Positions 16,594-24,755 of a stretch of DNA of 64,000 nt are shown here, in pieces. The notes under the pieces are model-generated. The model saw nothing but the letters and a program-made list of their open reading frames with translations. It was not told the origin of the DNA and ran no database searches. Source of the DNA: Methanoregula sp. (lineage in GTDB: Archaea > Halobacteriota > Methanomicrobia > Methanomicrobiales > Methanospirillaceae); the NCBI GenBank assembly GCA_030694985.1, contig JAUYTV010000014.1, positions 1 to 64,000 on the forward strand, read 5' to 3'. Every line of letters begins with the position of its first letter. Position 1 is the stretch's first letter. Both the position numbers and the translations under genes were made by a program.

Positions 16594-17578
16594 TAATGCC
16601 TACAAGGATGCGGGAGTGGACATCGATCTTGAGGCAACCGCCATCAAGTCCCTGATCAGCAACCTCACCTACCGGAGAAACGGTGCATGCACAATGATGA
16701 GTGGCGTGGGACATTTTGCCGGCCTGATCGATTTCGGTGAACATGCGCTTGCCCTGACTACGGACGGCGTCGGTACGAAGATGCTGGTTGCTGACCGGAT
16801 GGAGGACTGGAGCACGGTTGGGATCGATTGCGTGGCGATGAACGTCAACGATCTTTACGTCATGAACCTAGAGCCTATTGCTTTTGTGGATTATATCGCA
16901 ACTGACAAACTCTCGATCGAGAAGATGGCCCAGATTGGTATTGGGCTTAATGAGGGTGCGAAGCTGGCAAACATCGACATCGTTGGTGGGGAAACCGCCT
17001 CGCTCCGCGGTCTGGTCAACGGTCTTGACCTTGCCGGTACCTGCCTTGGGATGCAGAAGAAGGAAAAAATAATATCCGGAGAAAAAATCCGGCCCGGTGA
17101 TAAGATCATGGGTGTCCCGTCAACCGGTGTCCACAGCAACGGGCTATCGCTCGCCCGCAGTGTGGTGGAAAAGCATGCCGGTTATGACAAGAAGATGAAG
17201 AATGGCAGGACTTTTGGCGAGGAACTGCTCACCCCCACCCGGATCTACCACGAGAGCCTGAAGGTTGCCGCAGCCTGTACGGTGCACGGGATGTGCCATG
17301 TTACCGGCGGTGGACTGCTCAATTTCAACCGGCTCAGCGAGTACGGGTTCCGGTTCGATAACCCGATCACACCCCCACAGATCTTCTTGTGGATCCAAAA
17401 AGCCGGAGACATCAGTGCGTCTGAGATGTACCGCACGTTTAACATGGGAATGGGATTTGCCTATGTGGTACCTAAAAAGAGTGTTGCCTGTGTGCAGAAG
17501 ATGGTAAAAGGTGCACAGCTTGTCGGTGAGGTTGTCAAAGAACCCGGCGCGTGGCTGGGCGATCTGGAGATCGTTTAG
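16586..17578 (+). CDS. purM: Phosphoribosylformylglycinamidine cyclo-ligase (PurM)
   Basis: The 330-residue PurM starts at MSNNAYKDAGVDID and contains the TDGVGTKMLVAD and VGGETA signatures of the PurM/ThiL superfamily. It makes AIR from FGAM with ATP in purine synthesis. The ATG at 16586 is chosen because GGAGG precedes it and homology starts there; it overlaps the lysC end by eight bases. A longer frame back to 16526 lies inside lysC and is not the start. Confidence 0.95.
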   Translation: MSNNAYKDAGVDIDLEATAIKSLISNLTYRRNGACTMMSGVGHFAGLIDFGEHALALTTDGVGTKMLVADRMEDWSTVGIDCVAMNVNDLYVMNLEPIAFVDYIATDKLSIEKMAQIGIGLNEGAKLANIDIVGGETASLRGLVNGLDLAGTCLGMQKKEKIISGEKIRPGDKIMGVPSTGVHSNGLSLARSVVEKHAGYDKKMKNGRTFGEELLTPTRIYHESLKVAAACTVHGMCHVTGGGLLNFNRLSEYGFRFDNPITPPQIFLWIQKAGDISASEMYRTFNMGMGFAYVVPKKSVACVQKMVKGAQLVGEVVKEPGAWLGDLEIV

Positions 17579-17604
17579 AGATCCCATTAACAAAAATTAT
17601 GATC

Positions 17605-17617
17605 TTTTCTTTTTTTA
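17605..17617 (+). terminator. T-rich tract after purM
   Basis: A T-run starts about 27 bases after the purM stop and before the convergent zpr1 gene. It fits archaeal intrinsic termination. Confidence 0.4.
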
Positions 17618-17649
17618 TGTTTATCCTCATCTAAAAACAGGAAGCCGGT

Positions 17650-18183
17650 TCAGCCGTACGGCTCCGGCTCAACTGTGTACGTGCTCTTCTCTGCGCGGTC
17701 AGAGACGATCGCACTGTTGCCCGTTGGATCTTCAAGAATAAATGTAACTGAAAGTTCCCCGCGTTTCACTTTGGCGATCTTTTCCAGCAGCAGGCGGGCG
17801 TTCTCCCGTTCTTCTGCATCCCCATCGACTATTGCTGATCCAATGGCCTGCACGATGCGGTCCAGCACTCCTTCTATATTCGACACAAAACCCTGGCAGG
17901 TGGGGCCGGGATCGATCCGCACGCCGAGTTCGGGAATCTCGATTGCGGCGCTCATGCTCCGCATCACCCTGACTGCGAGATCTTCGGCAGTGGCAGTCCG
18001 GTAAACGTACCGCACCGGATCACCGTGTTTGAGCATCCGTGTATCCACGAACTTGTAGCCGCAGGACGGGCAAATCGCAGAAATGATGAGAATATCAGAA
18101 AAATAGGGAATATTTTCTGTGGTATACAGGTATTCTATCTCGGTATTACACGTTGGGCACGGACCCGGAACGACCGTACGCAA
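17650..18183 (-). CDS. ZPR1 zinc-finger domain protein
   Basis: The 177-residue protein is a single ZPR1 unit: an N-terminal zinc finger (CPTCNTE ... CPSCGYKF) followed by the beta-rich ZPR1 domain (RVMRSMSAAIEIPELGVRIDPGP). Eukaryotic ZPR1 chaperones translation factor eEF1A; the archaeal single-unit form is presumed to act on translation too. It starts three bases after the sepF stop, so the two genes form an operon. Confidence 0.9.
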   Translation of the reverse strand: MRTVVPGPCPTCNTEIEYLYTTENIPYFSDILIISAICPSCGYKFVDTRMLKHGDPVRYVYRTATAEDLAVRVMRSMSAAIEIPELGVRIDPGPTCQGFVSNIEGVLDRIVQAIGSAIVDGDAEERENARLLLEKIAKVKRGELSVTFILEDPTGNSAIVSDRAEKSTYTVEPEPYG

Positions 18184-18186
18184 TGT

Positions 18187-18555
18187 TTATGCCCCGCCGA
18201 TCTTGTCGCGCGAGATCTTCACAGACATCGGTGTGAGTACGACATAGCGCTGGTCTCCAAGACCGATGATGTCTCCATTGACATCCTTTGCCACTTCTTT
18301 TAAGTCTTTTAATACTCGCTCGTACGAGATCTTGTCCATCTTGAGCCGTGAGATGTCAACGATGACAATATTGCCGCTGTAGACTTCGTCCTTGATTCGC
18401 GGTGTGTCTTTTAAGTCTGTGATGGTGGCAATTTTTACCAGCAGTGCGGGGGAACCTGCGCCGTGTTCTTCATAGGATGCCAAGTCGAGTTCCATATAAT
18501 CGTCATCCGAACTTCCGGAACTCTTGCCAAGGAGCGTGTCTATGATCTTAACCAT
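18187..18555 (-). CDS. sepF: Cell division protein SepF
   Basis: The 122-residue protein has an N-terminal membrane-targeting stretch (MVKIIDTLLG), an acidic linker and the compact SepF fold (VYSGNIVIVDIS ... VNGDIIGLGDQRYVVLTP). Archaeal SepF anchors FtsZ to the membrane at the division site. An AT box (attaaataatt) lies about 20-30 bases upstream. It is cotranscribed with zpr1. Confidence 0.92.
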   Translation of the reverse strand: MVKIIDTLLGKSSGSSDDDYMELDLASYEEHGAGSPALLVKIATITDLKDTPRIKDEVYSGNIVIVDISRLKMDKISYERVLKDLKEVAKDVNGDIIGLGDQRYVVLTPMSVKISRDKIGGA

Positions 18556-18677
18556 AAAAAAACTGTATGGTGAAAATTATTTAATAGTATCTATTTTGAA
18601 CCCGATAATCACGGTTTTGCCCGGAAAAAAAGAGAAAAACGGCCATTTCCCGCACTCTGCAGTTGTCCGTTGTCCGG

Positions 18678-19175
18678 TCAGATTTCCATGTTCCAGATCT
18701 CATCTCCGACGTGATGGAACATTTTTACCATTTTTCCTGATGTACTTGCACGAATAGCGGGCGCATCGAACAGGGCAATTCCAATCGCAAGCGGCTTACC
18801 GTGCCGCTCATCTACGATCTGGACCGGCTCATTTGCCTTTACGTCGTCAGTGATCGCAACAATGCCGGGCCGCATTATGTCTGCCCCGTTTACCACATAC
18901 GGAATTGCACCGGTATCGACTGTCACCCTGCGCTCCGGAAACGGGTACTGCACAGCCCCTTTTAGCGTGGGAAATGTCCAGTTGCCGGTATCCATCAGGA
19001 GCGGTTTTTTATGAACCATGTACAGGGAAACATCTGCATTGGTCTCCAGCACCTCGATCATGTCGGCCCGGAAGAGTGCAGATGAAGCTCCGATCTGCTC
19101 TGCGAGGCGGATGAGGAGATCCTGTCCCTGTCCCTTCCTTACGGAGTGGCGTTTCTTTACAACAATCTTTTTCAT
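18678..19175 (-). CDS. PUA-domain RNA-binding protein (MCT-1/Tma20-like)
   Basis: The 165-residue protein has an N-terminal region (KKRHSVRKGQG ... GASSALFRADMIEVLE) typical of archaeal MCT-1-like proteins. The PUA domain covers about 80-160 (VTVDTGAIPYVVNGADIMRPG ... PLAIGIALFD). These proteins bind tRNA or ribosomal RNA. The ATG at 19175 is chosen because homology begins at MKKIVVKKRHS; a longer frame to 19307 adds 44 unrelated residues. It is divergent from the lsm operon. Confidence 0.87.
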   Translation of the reverse strand: MKKIVVKKRHSVRKGQGQDLLIRLAEQIGASSALFRADMIEVLETNADVSLYMVHKKPLLMDTGNWTFPTLKGAVQYPFPERRVTVDTGAIPYVVNGADIMRPGIVAITDDVKANEPVQIVDERHGKPLAIGIALFDAPAIRASTSGKMVKMFHHVGDEIWNMEI

Positions 19176-19344
19176 TGTTCCGCTCGTACATTCAACTCTC
19201 CCGCTAAAAAATAATTTGCATGAGTTATACATGGGGAAAAATGCGGGAATTTCAACCGGGACTGCAATGCGTTCTCCCCTATAAGTGCAGGAAAAAAACA
19301 AATCCAATACCGGTTTACGGTATGTTTAAGTAACCTGCTTGCAC

Positions 19345-19352
19345 ATTTATAT
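19345..19352 (+). promoter_or_regulatory. TATA box for the lsm-rpl37e-purF operon
   Basis: atttatat lies 32-39 bases before the lsm ATG at 19384, leaving room for a very short leader. Confidence 0.55.
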
Positions 19353-19371
19353 TACTCCAGAGCGATGGTAA

Positions 19372-19614
<243 letters not shown>

Positions 19615-19625
19615 GGTGAAGTAAC

Positions 19626-19808
19626 ATGTCAAAAGGCACTCCATCAATGGGAAAGATGAACAAGAAGACTCACGTCACCTGCCGGAGATGTGGGAAGGTC
19701 TCGTTCCACGCCCAGAAGAAAGAATGCTCTGCCTGTGGTTTTGGCAGAAGCACAAGAATTCTCAGCTACAAGTGGCATACCAAGAGACCAAAAATCCCAA
19801 CGCATTAG
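19626..19808 (+). CDS. rpl37e: Large-subunit ribosomal protein L37e
   Basis: The 60-residue basic protein has four zinc ligands in [10 protein letters not shown] and CSACGFG, the L37e signature. It is a component of the 50S subunit. GGTGA lies just before the ATG, and purF starts ten bases after the stop. Confidence 0.97.
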   Translation: MSKGTPSMGKMNKKTHVTCRRCGKVSFHAQKKECSACGFGRSTRILSYKWHTKRPKIPTH

Positions 19809-19818
19809 AGTTGTTCTT

Positions 19819-21246
19819 ATGTGTGGTATCGTTGGCATCGTGGATGCTGGCGGTGCAGCCATCCAGCTCTATTATGCCTTGTATGCTCTCCAGCACCGTG
19901 GGCAGGAGAGCGCCGGGATTTCTACGTTTGATGGCCTGAACCTCCAGAAATTCAAGGGGCAGGGCCTTGTCGCCGACGTTTTTTCTACAACTGTTTTATC
20001 AGACCTGAAAGGTTTGGCCGGAATTGGCCATGTCCGGTACCCGACAACGGGTGCAAATCTTCCTGAGAATATCCAGCCGCTCAATTTCCAGTTCAAGGAC
20101 CATTTCATCTCGATAGCCCACAACGGGAACCTTGTCAATACCGCAGAACTCCGGGCAGAGTTTGAGCAGACCGGCCAGATCTTCATCACCACAACCGATA
20201 CCGAGATCATAGCAAAGATCTTGATTAACGAGATCAGCAACACGGGCTGTGTGGAGGATGCCGTCCACCTCTGCATGCGCAAACTCCGTGGTTCGTATTC
20301 GATTGTGGTGATGATAGACGGGATCATCTATGCATTCAGGGACCCGCTGGGCATCAAGCCGTTCTGCATAGGAAAGACCGAGAATGGCTACATGGTGGCC
20401 TCCGAGAGCGTGGCAATTGATGCCCTTAGTGCAAAGTTCATCCGGGATGTGAAGCCGGGTGAACTGGTCCGGATTGATTCTGACGGTGTACGGTGCACAC
20501 AGATTGCAATGGCAGGCAAAAGGGCGCACTGCATCTTTGAATACGTCTATTTTGCCCGTGCAGATTCGATCATCGATGGCGTGCTCGTGTATACCGTGCG
20601 CAGGAAGATCGGCCAGAAACTCTTTGAAGAGGATCCTGTAAAGGCCGATTCAGTCTGTTCGGTTCCTGACTCCGGAACTGCGTACGCGATCGGGTACGCA
20701 GAAGCGTCAAAGATCCCATTTGTGGAGTCCTTAATGAAGAACCGGTACATGGGACGCACGTTCATCATGCCCTCCCAGAAGGAGCGGGAAAAAGCAGTCC
20801 GGATCAAGCTCAACCCGATACCGGCGCACCTGATTAACAAGTCCATTGTGCTTGTCGATGACAGCATTGTGCGGGGCACCACTTCAAAAAGGATCATCGA
20901 GATGATGAGGGGCGCAGGTGCGAGGGAGATTCACATGCGTATCGGTTCTCCGGCTATCAGGGCGCCCTGCTATCTCGGTGTGGACATGCCCACCCGCGAG
21001 GAGTTGATTGCAAGCAACCGGATTGAAGAAGAGGTCCGGCACAAAATCACTGCAACTTCGCTTCACCATGTCTCTTTGGATGCGCTGGTAGATGCAATCG
21101 GGATCGGGCAAGGGGATCTCTGCACCGGTTGTCTTACGGGTTGTTACCCGGTGCAGATCGATGGTGAGCATGCCAAGGCCCGGCGGATCGATTTTGTTGA
21201 TGGAACCTACCAGTCCAAGCTCGGTACGTTTGAAGCCGGGATCTAA
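19819..21246 (+). CDS. purF: Amidophosphoribosyltransferase (PurF)
   Basis: The 475-residue enzyme makes phosphoribosylamine from PRPP and glutamine, the first committed purine step. The Cys nucleophile directly follows Met (MCGIVG), so the ATG at 19819 is the true start although the frame is open to 19690. The PRPP site is IVLVDDSIVRGTTSK. The C-terminal CTGCLTGCYP is like the cysteines that bind the 4Fe-4S cluster of the Bacillus-type enzyme. It is the last gene of the lsm-rpl37e operon. Confidence 0.96.
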   Translation: MCGIVGIVDAGGAAIQLYYALYALQHRGQESAGISTFDGLNLQKFKGQGLVADVFSTTVLSDLKGLAGIGHVRYPTTGANLPENIQPLNFQFKDHFISIAHNGNLVNTAELRAEFEQTGQIFITTTDTEIIAKILINEISNTGCVEDAVHLCMRKLRGSYSIVVMIDGIIYAFRDPLGIKPFCIGKTENGYMVASESVAIDALSAKFIRDVKPGELVRIDSDGVRCTQIAMAGKRAHCIFEYVYFARADSIIDGVLVYTVRRKIGQKLFEEDPVKADSVCSVPDSGTAYAIGYAEASKIPFVESLMKNRYMGRTFIMPSQKEREKAVRIKLNPIPAHLINKSIVLVDDSIVRGTTSKRIIEMMRGAGAREIHMRIGSPAIRAPCYLGVDMPTREELIASNRIEEEVRHKITATSLHHVSLDALVDAIGIGQGDLCTGCLTGCYPVQIDGEHAKARRIDFVDGTYQSKLGTFEAGI

Positions 21247-21381
21247 GACAGCTAACCGTCTTTGGATGCCTGAAACCGTCCTGATCCAGTTCTCTTTAGT
21301 TTTTCCTTCAATGTTTACAGAGATAGGAGAGCAGGTGTTTCTGGTCTTTTGCCCGCACTCTCTTTTTTTAGCACCACAGGT

Positions 21382-22047
21382 TTAACCGAATGCAAGGGTA
21401 AGGAAATAAATCCCGATAAGAATGATCATCAAACCGATGATCCTGTCAAATGTATCCCCGCTCACCCTTGCAATATCCTTAATCTTTTTTCCAAGCGCTC
21501 CTCCCAGTGAACTGATCACGATGAGTGGGATAGAGAGCCCCACCGCATAGATCAGTATCGTGAAAAAACCCTGCACTGCAGTCTGGTAGAGTGCGATATA
21601 GGTCAGCACGATGAGCAGCATCGGGGCTCCGCGTCCCACGGTGATTGCCCCAAACGAGAGCCCGAGCAGGAATGCGCCGGTGACGGTGTAGGATGTAGGA
21701 ACTTTAAAAAAGTTAAATATGCTCCGTATCGGTGGTTTGTACACTTGCAGGAGCTGGAGTCCCATGAGGATCATCAGTACTCCTCCGATTACCCACGCGA
21801 CATTACTGTTGAGGAACAGGAGGTATTTGCCGATATAGCCAGCAATGATCCCCAGCGGCAGGAGCACAAGGATCGTACCAATGCAGAACGAGACCGTCAG
21901 CTTGAGGAGGTTTATGGCAGACAGCCGGGTGGTTCCGCTGGTCAGGTAACCGATCAACCCGAGGCACAGGACGCTGTTGCACGGACAGATGCCGGCGATC
22001 AGGCCGAAGATGAAGATGCCTAGGATGGAGGGGTCGAGGGTTGCCAT
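21382..22047 (-). CDS. CcdA/DsbD-family membrane protein
   Basis: The 221-residue protein has six membrane segments in two halves. The first half has the CcdA motif GICPCNSV. In the second half, where CcdA has its other cysteine before Pro, the sequence reads GRGAPML without Cys. A normal two-cysteine thiol relay is therefore doubtful. CcdA-type proteins carry electrons across the membrane to thioredoxin-like partners. It is convergent with purF and has no operon partner. Confidence 0.83.
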   Translation of the reverse strand: MATLDPSILGIFIFGLIAGICPCNSVLCLGLIGYLTSGTTRLSAINLLKLTVSFCIGTILVLLPLGIIAGYIGKYLLFLNSNVAWVIGGVLMILMGLQLLQVYKPPIRSIFNFFKVPTSYTVTGAFLLGLSFGAITVGRGAPMLLIVLTYIALYQTAVQGFFTILIYAVGLSIPLIVISSLGGALGKKIKDIARVSGDTFDRIIGLMIILIGIYFLTLAFG

Positions 22048-22366
22048 CTCTGAAGTGATTGGGGTTTTAGCGCATAAAAGTTGTGGATTACATCATAGAA
22101 TCAGGAAAATTGTAGTGCGGTGAGTTGACCCGCACCAGGGCTTTTGTCCATCCTCTTTTGCTGCGTTGGCATTCATTTCAGTTCAAATGCCCAACGATTC
22201 TCCTAAATATTCTCAACTGGTCGGTCGAATCACGCAGGTGTGTTGATCTGATGCCTGATGATTCCGGGACAATGATAACTATCCGGGTTGAGACAAAAAC
22301 TTTTTTAATTTGGAAATATTATTGACTTTTATTTCTCAGAACAATCGTAAGAGGATGTGACGACAA
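22048..22366. other. Non-coding stretch with one stem-loop
   Basis: No gene is seen. It contains a stem-loop at 22164-22196 and an AT-rich tract (about 22290-22325) that could be a promoter for the small gene that follows. Confidence 0.5.
22164..22196. repeat. Stem-loop of 10/11 bases with one bulge
   Basis: CGTTGGCATT (22164-22173) pairs with AATGCCCAACG (22186-22196) with a single bulged base and a 12-base loop. Confidence 0.55.
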
Positions 22367-22546
22367 ATGGGGAAGAGCTATCGTAACCAGCGGGAGCATG
22401 GAAGACGAAGCAAATACGATGAAAGTTCGGATTCCATGAACCCGGACAATGCTGCATACGATGATGTGATGGACATTTATGCAGATCAGGTGGACGCCAG
22501 CAGTGAACACTATGGTTTTAATGAAGGGGATGAGGATGATATTTGA
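22367..22546 (+). CDS. Small acidic protein (59 aa), hypothetical
   Basis: The 59-residue frame starts at an ATG preceded by AGGATGTGA. The first third is basic (RNQREHGRRSKY) and the rest strongly acidic, ending EGDEDDI. I do not recognise it. A frame on the other strand (22319-22711) covers the same bases, but it looks like a shadow of the GAT-rich codons. Function unknown. Confidence 0.5.
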   Translation: MGKSYRNQREHGRRSKYDESSDSMNPDNAAYDDVMDIYADQVDASSEHYGFNEGDEDDI

Positions 22547-22752
22547 AAAATGAATGTCATCTGCTGATGTATTTTCATTTTTATCCGGTCCGCGATCCAC
22601 GATCCGCCATTTCGTTTTTTTCATTGCTGCGTTGCCGTTTTCATTCAGAGATTGCGGGGATGTCACAATGGTGGCAACTAAAAAATCCCGCGAGTGAAAA
22701 ACAACAGGCACAAATACTGGCCAAAAAAAACAATCTTTAAAGGTTTCCGGTA

Positions 22753-23559
22753 ATGAAAAAAATACTCTTTCTCATATGTATCCTGTTCTGCATCACCGTC
22801 CCTGCCGCATCAGGCGATGTCATCACAGCAAAGTTCGCTGCAGGCCCGGCCTCATTAGAAACACCCCCGCAGAATGCCTCGGTCTATATCAGCGAGGCAA
22901 AAGCAGCGGTAGCCGAGCGGAACTGGACAAGCGCTCTCTTCATAACTACGAGAGGTATCGCGTGGTACCCGGACAATGCAGACATCCTCTGCCTCCAGGG
23001 TTACAGCTACCGGAAGATGGGCCAGTATGAAAAATCGGTTGAAATCGTTTCAAAAGGTATTCTTCTGGATCCAAAACCGGTCCGGTATGCCAACCGGGGA
23101 TACGGGTATCTTGCGCTCGGAAACTATCCGGCTGCTCTTGCTGATGCGGAAAACGGCATCGCGCTCAACACCAACTACACGACAAACTATGGTGTAAAAG
23201 CACTGGCACTCAATGGCATGAACAGGAACAACGAGGCGCTCGCTGCAATTGATAAGGCACTTGCTCTTGTACCGGAAAATGCCCATTACTGGCACGTGAA
23301 GGGAAATCTCCTTGCCGCAAACGGGAACTGCACCGGTGCCCGGGAAACTCTGGAGAAGTCTCTTGCGATCGACTCCGATTACAACCTCCCGTACCCGGGT
23401 TTTCCCAGCGCTCGTGAGGATCTTGCAGAACTCAATACACGCTGCATAGCCGCCGCAACGCAGGCACCTGTAAGTCCGTCACCCACAAAAGCGTCAAACG
23501 GTGGGATCGCGGTTGTCGGTTGTATCGTGATTCTTCTTGTAGCGGGTACAAGAAAGTAA
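22753..23559 (+). CDS. Secreted or membrane-anchored TPR-repeat protein
   Basis: The 268-residue protein has a signal peptide (MKKILFLICILFC ... ASGD). About four to five TPR units cover residues 35-220 (for example ALFITTRGIAWYPDNADILC and AALADAENGIALN), followed by a Pro/Ser/Thr-rich linker. The C-terminal hydrophobic segment ends in a basic pair (GCIVILLVAGTRK). TPRs bind proteins. The C-terminus may be a membrane or sorting anchor. Partner unknown. Confidence 0.85.
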   Translation: MKKILFLICILFCITVPAASGDVITAKFAAGPASLETPPQNASVYISEAKAAVAERNWTSALFITTRGIAWYPDNADILCLQGYSYRKMGQYEKSVEIVSKGILLDPKPVRYANRGYGYLALGNYPAALADAENGIALNTNYTTNYGVKALALNGMNRNNEALAAIDKALALVPENAHYWHVKGNLLAANGNCTGARETLEKSLAIDSDYNLPYPGFPSAREDLAELNTRCIAAATQAPVSPSPTKASNGGIAVVGCIVILLVAGTRK

Positions 23560-23682
23560 TCCCGATTTTTTTATCAAAGGAAAAAGAATCTGAAACAGTG
23601 TGAGTCAATGAAGGATTATCCTGACGATAAAATCTCCCTGAAAAGAGCCCGTGGCTTCGCATTTAAAAGATCACAAAAACAA

Positions 23683-23757
23683 TAGCGAGGGATGGATTTG
23701 AACCATCGGTCTACGGGTTATGAGCCCGTCGGGATATCCTGACTACCCTACCTCGCT
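23683..23757 (-). tRNA. tRNA-Met (CAU), initiator type
   Basis: The 75-base minus-strand gene folds as a full cloverleaf with acceptor AGCGAGG/CCTCGCT and T-arm GATGG-TTCAAAT-CCATC. Its anticodon is CAT within GGGCTCATAACCC. The A1-U72 pair and three G-C pairs in the anticodon stem are archaeal initiator features. The discriminator is A and CCA is not encoded. It is divergent from thioredoxin. Confidence 0.95.
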
Positions 23758-23867
23758 TCTTTATAATCAGGGTTATAATGTAGGCAGGACGCGCTGATAT
23801 ACTTAACCTTAGGGGCGGTCCCTTGCGGGTAGCGCAGCTTTAATTCCTCATTTTCCCAGACAAGCTT

Positions 23868-24272
23868 ATGGATGACGAGATCATACGAATACAGGAAAAG
23901 CGTAAACAGGAGCTGATTAAAAAAATGAAACCCCCGGCAAAAGTGGCAGTTGTAACCGATGTTGAAGAGACTCATTTTGTGGAATTCATCCGCACAAACC
24001 AGTATGCAGTGATCGACTTCTGGGCGGAATGGTGCGGGCCATGCCGGAGAATCGCGCCGATTATGGAAGAACTCTCCATGGAATTCTCAGACAAAGTCGC
24101 GTTTGGCAAGTGTAACACCGACAAGAACCAGAAGCTTGCACGGGAGTTTAACATCGACGCCATCCCCGCCATCATGCTCTATGCCAATGGCCAGCTGGTT
24201 GACCGGATCATCGGAGCATACCCAAAAGAAGCGATACGGGAAAAGATCGTTAGTAAATTCAGAATCCGATAA
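23868..24272 (+). CDS. trxA: Thioredoxin
   Basis: The 134-residue protein has a charged N-terminal extension of about 35 residues before a standard thioredoxin fold with WAEWCGPCRR and the cis-Pro loop IDAIPAIML. It reduces protein disulfides in the cytoplasm. There is no signal peptide. The likely reductase is the thioredoxin reductase-type fusion at 10821 or another encoded elsewhere. Confidence 0.95.
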   Translation: MDDEIIRIQEKRKQELIKKMKPPAKVAVVTDVEETHFVEFIRTNQYAVIDFWAEWCGPCRRIAPIMEELSMEFSDKVAFGKCNTDKNQKLAREFNIDAIPAIMLYANGQLVDRIIGAYPKEAIREKIVSKFRIR

Positions 24273-24352
24273 ATCTTTTTTCTGGTAAAAACTTCAGGGT
24301 GAACATGCGGTCGAGCAGTGAAACCCGCAGTGACTGACGAATTAAAAAAAAG

Positions 24353-24685
24353 TTACTTAGTGTTTCCCTTCGCGTTGAGTTTTGCTGCCATGATAAAATC
24401 GTTCAGGGTCAGCCCACCGGCAGGGTAAGTATAGAACTGGACTTCAAAAAACCGGGACTCTTTTATGGAGATATCCGGGAAATGGCCTTCCTGGGTTGCG
24501 AGATCCATAACTTCGGTAAAAAAAGTGATACATGCATCGGCGCTCTCTAGTTCGTACGTCCGCGCCAGATGACCGTTATCAAGCGACCAGCCGGGTACCT
24601 GTGCCAGAAGATCCATGGTCTCCTTTCTGGTTACGGGTGGCGATCCCGCCCGGTAGGTGGTGCATTTGTTCTGCGCGAGTTCCAT
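24353..24685 (-). CDS. Pterin-4a-carbinolamine dehydratase
   Basis: The 110-residue protein has the PCD fold signatures VPGWSLDNGHLARTYE and EGHFPDISI, where the family has a His-His-Pro active-site motif. It dehydrates 4a-hydroxytetrahydropterin; in archaea without aromatic hydroxylases its role is unclear and may involve molybdopterin or methanopterin side chemistry. The ATG at 24685 is chosen (MELAQNKCTTYR). The frame is open to 24766, overlapping the symporter's end. Confidence 0.88.
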   Translation of the reverse strand: MELAQNKCTTYRAGSPPVTRKETMDLLAQVPGWSLDNGHLARTYELESADACITFFTEVMDLATQEGHFPDISIKESRFFEVQFYTYPAGGLTLNDFIMAAKLNAKGNTK

Positions 24686-24755
24686 GGTTATCACTCGTCT
24701 CGCTGGACAAAAAAAGTTTCTCCTGATCAGAGGGAAAAATCCCTGTACCAGGTAA

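Noticed and set aside
22319-22711. A 130-codon frame on the minus strand
   Set aside because: It lies antisense to the 59-residue small gene and across its flanks, has no ribosome site I can see, and its hydrophobic content comes from reading GAT-rich codons backwards.
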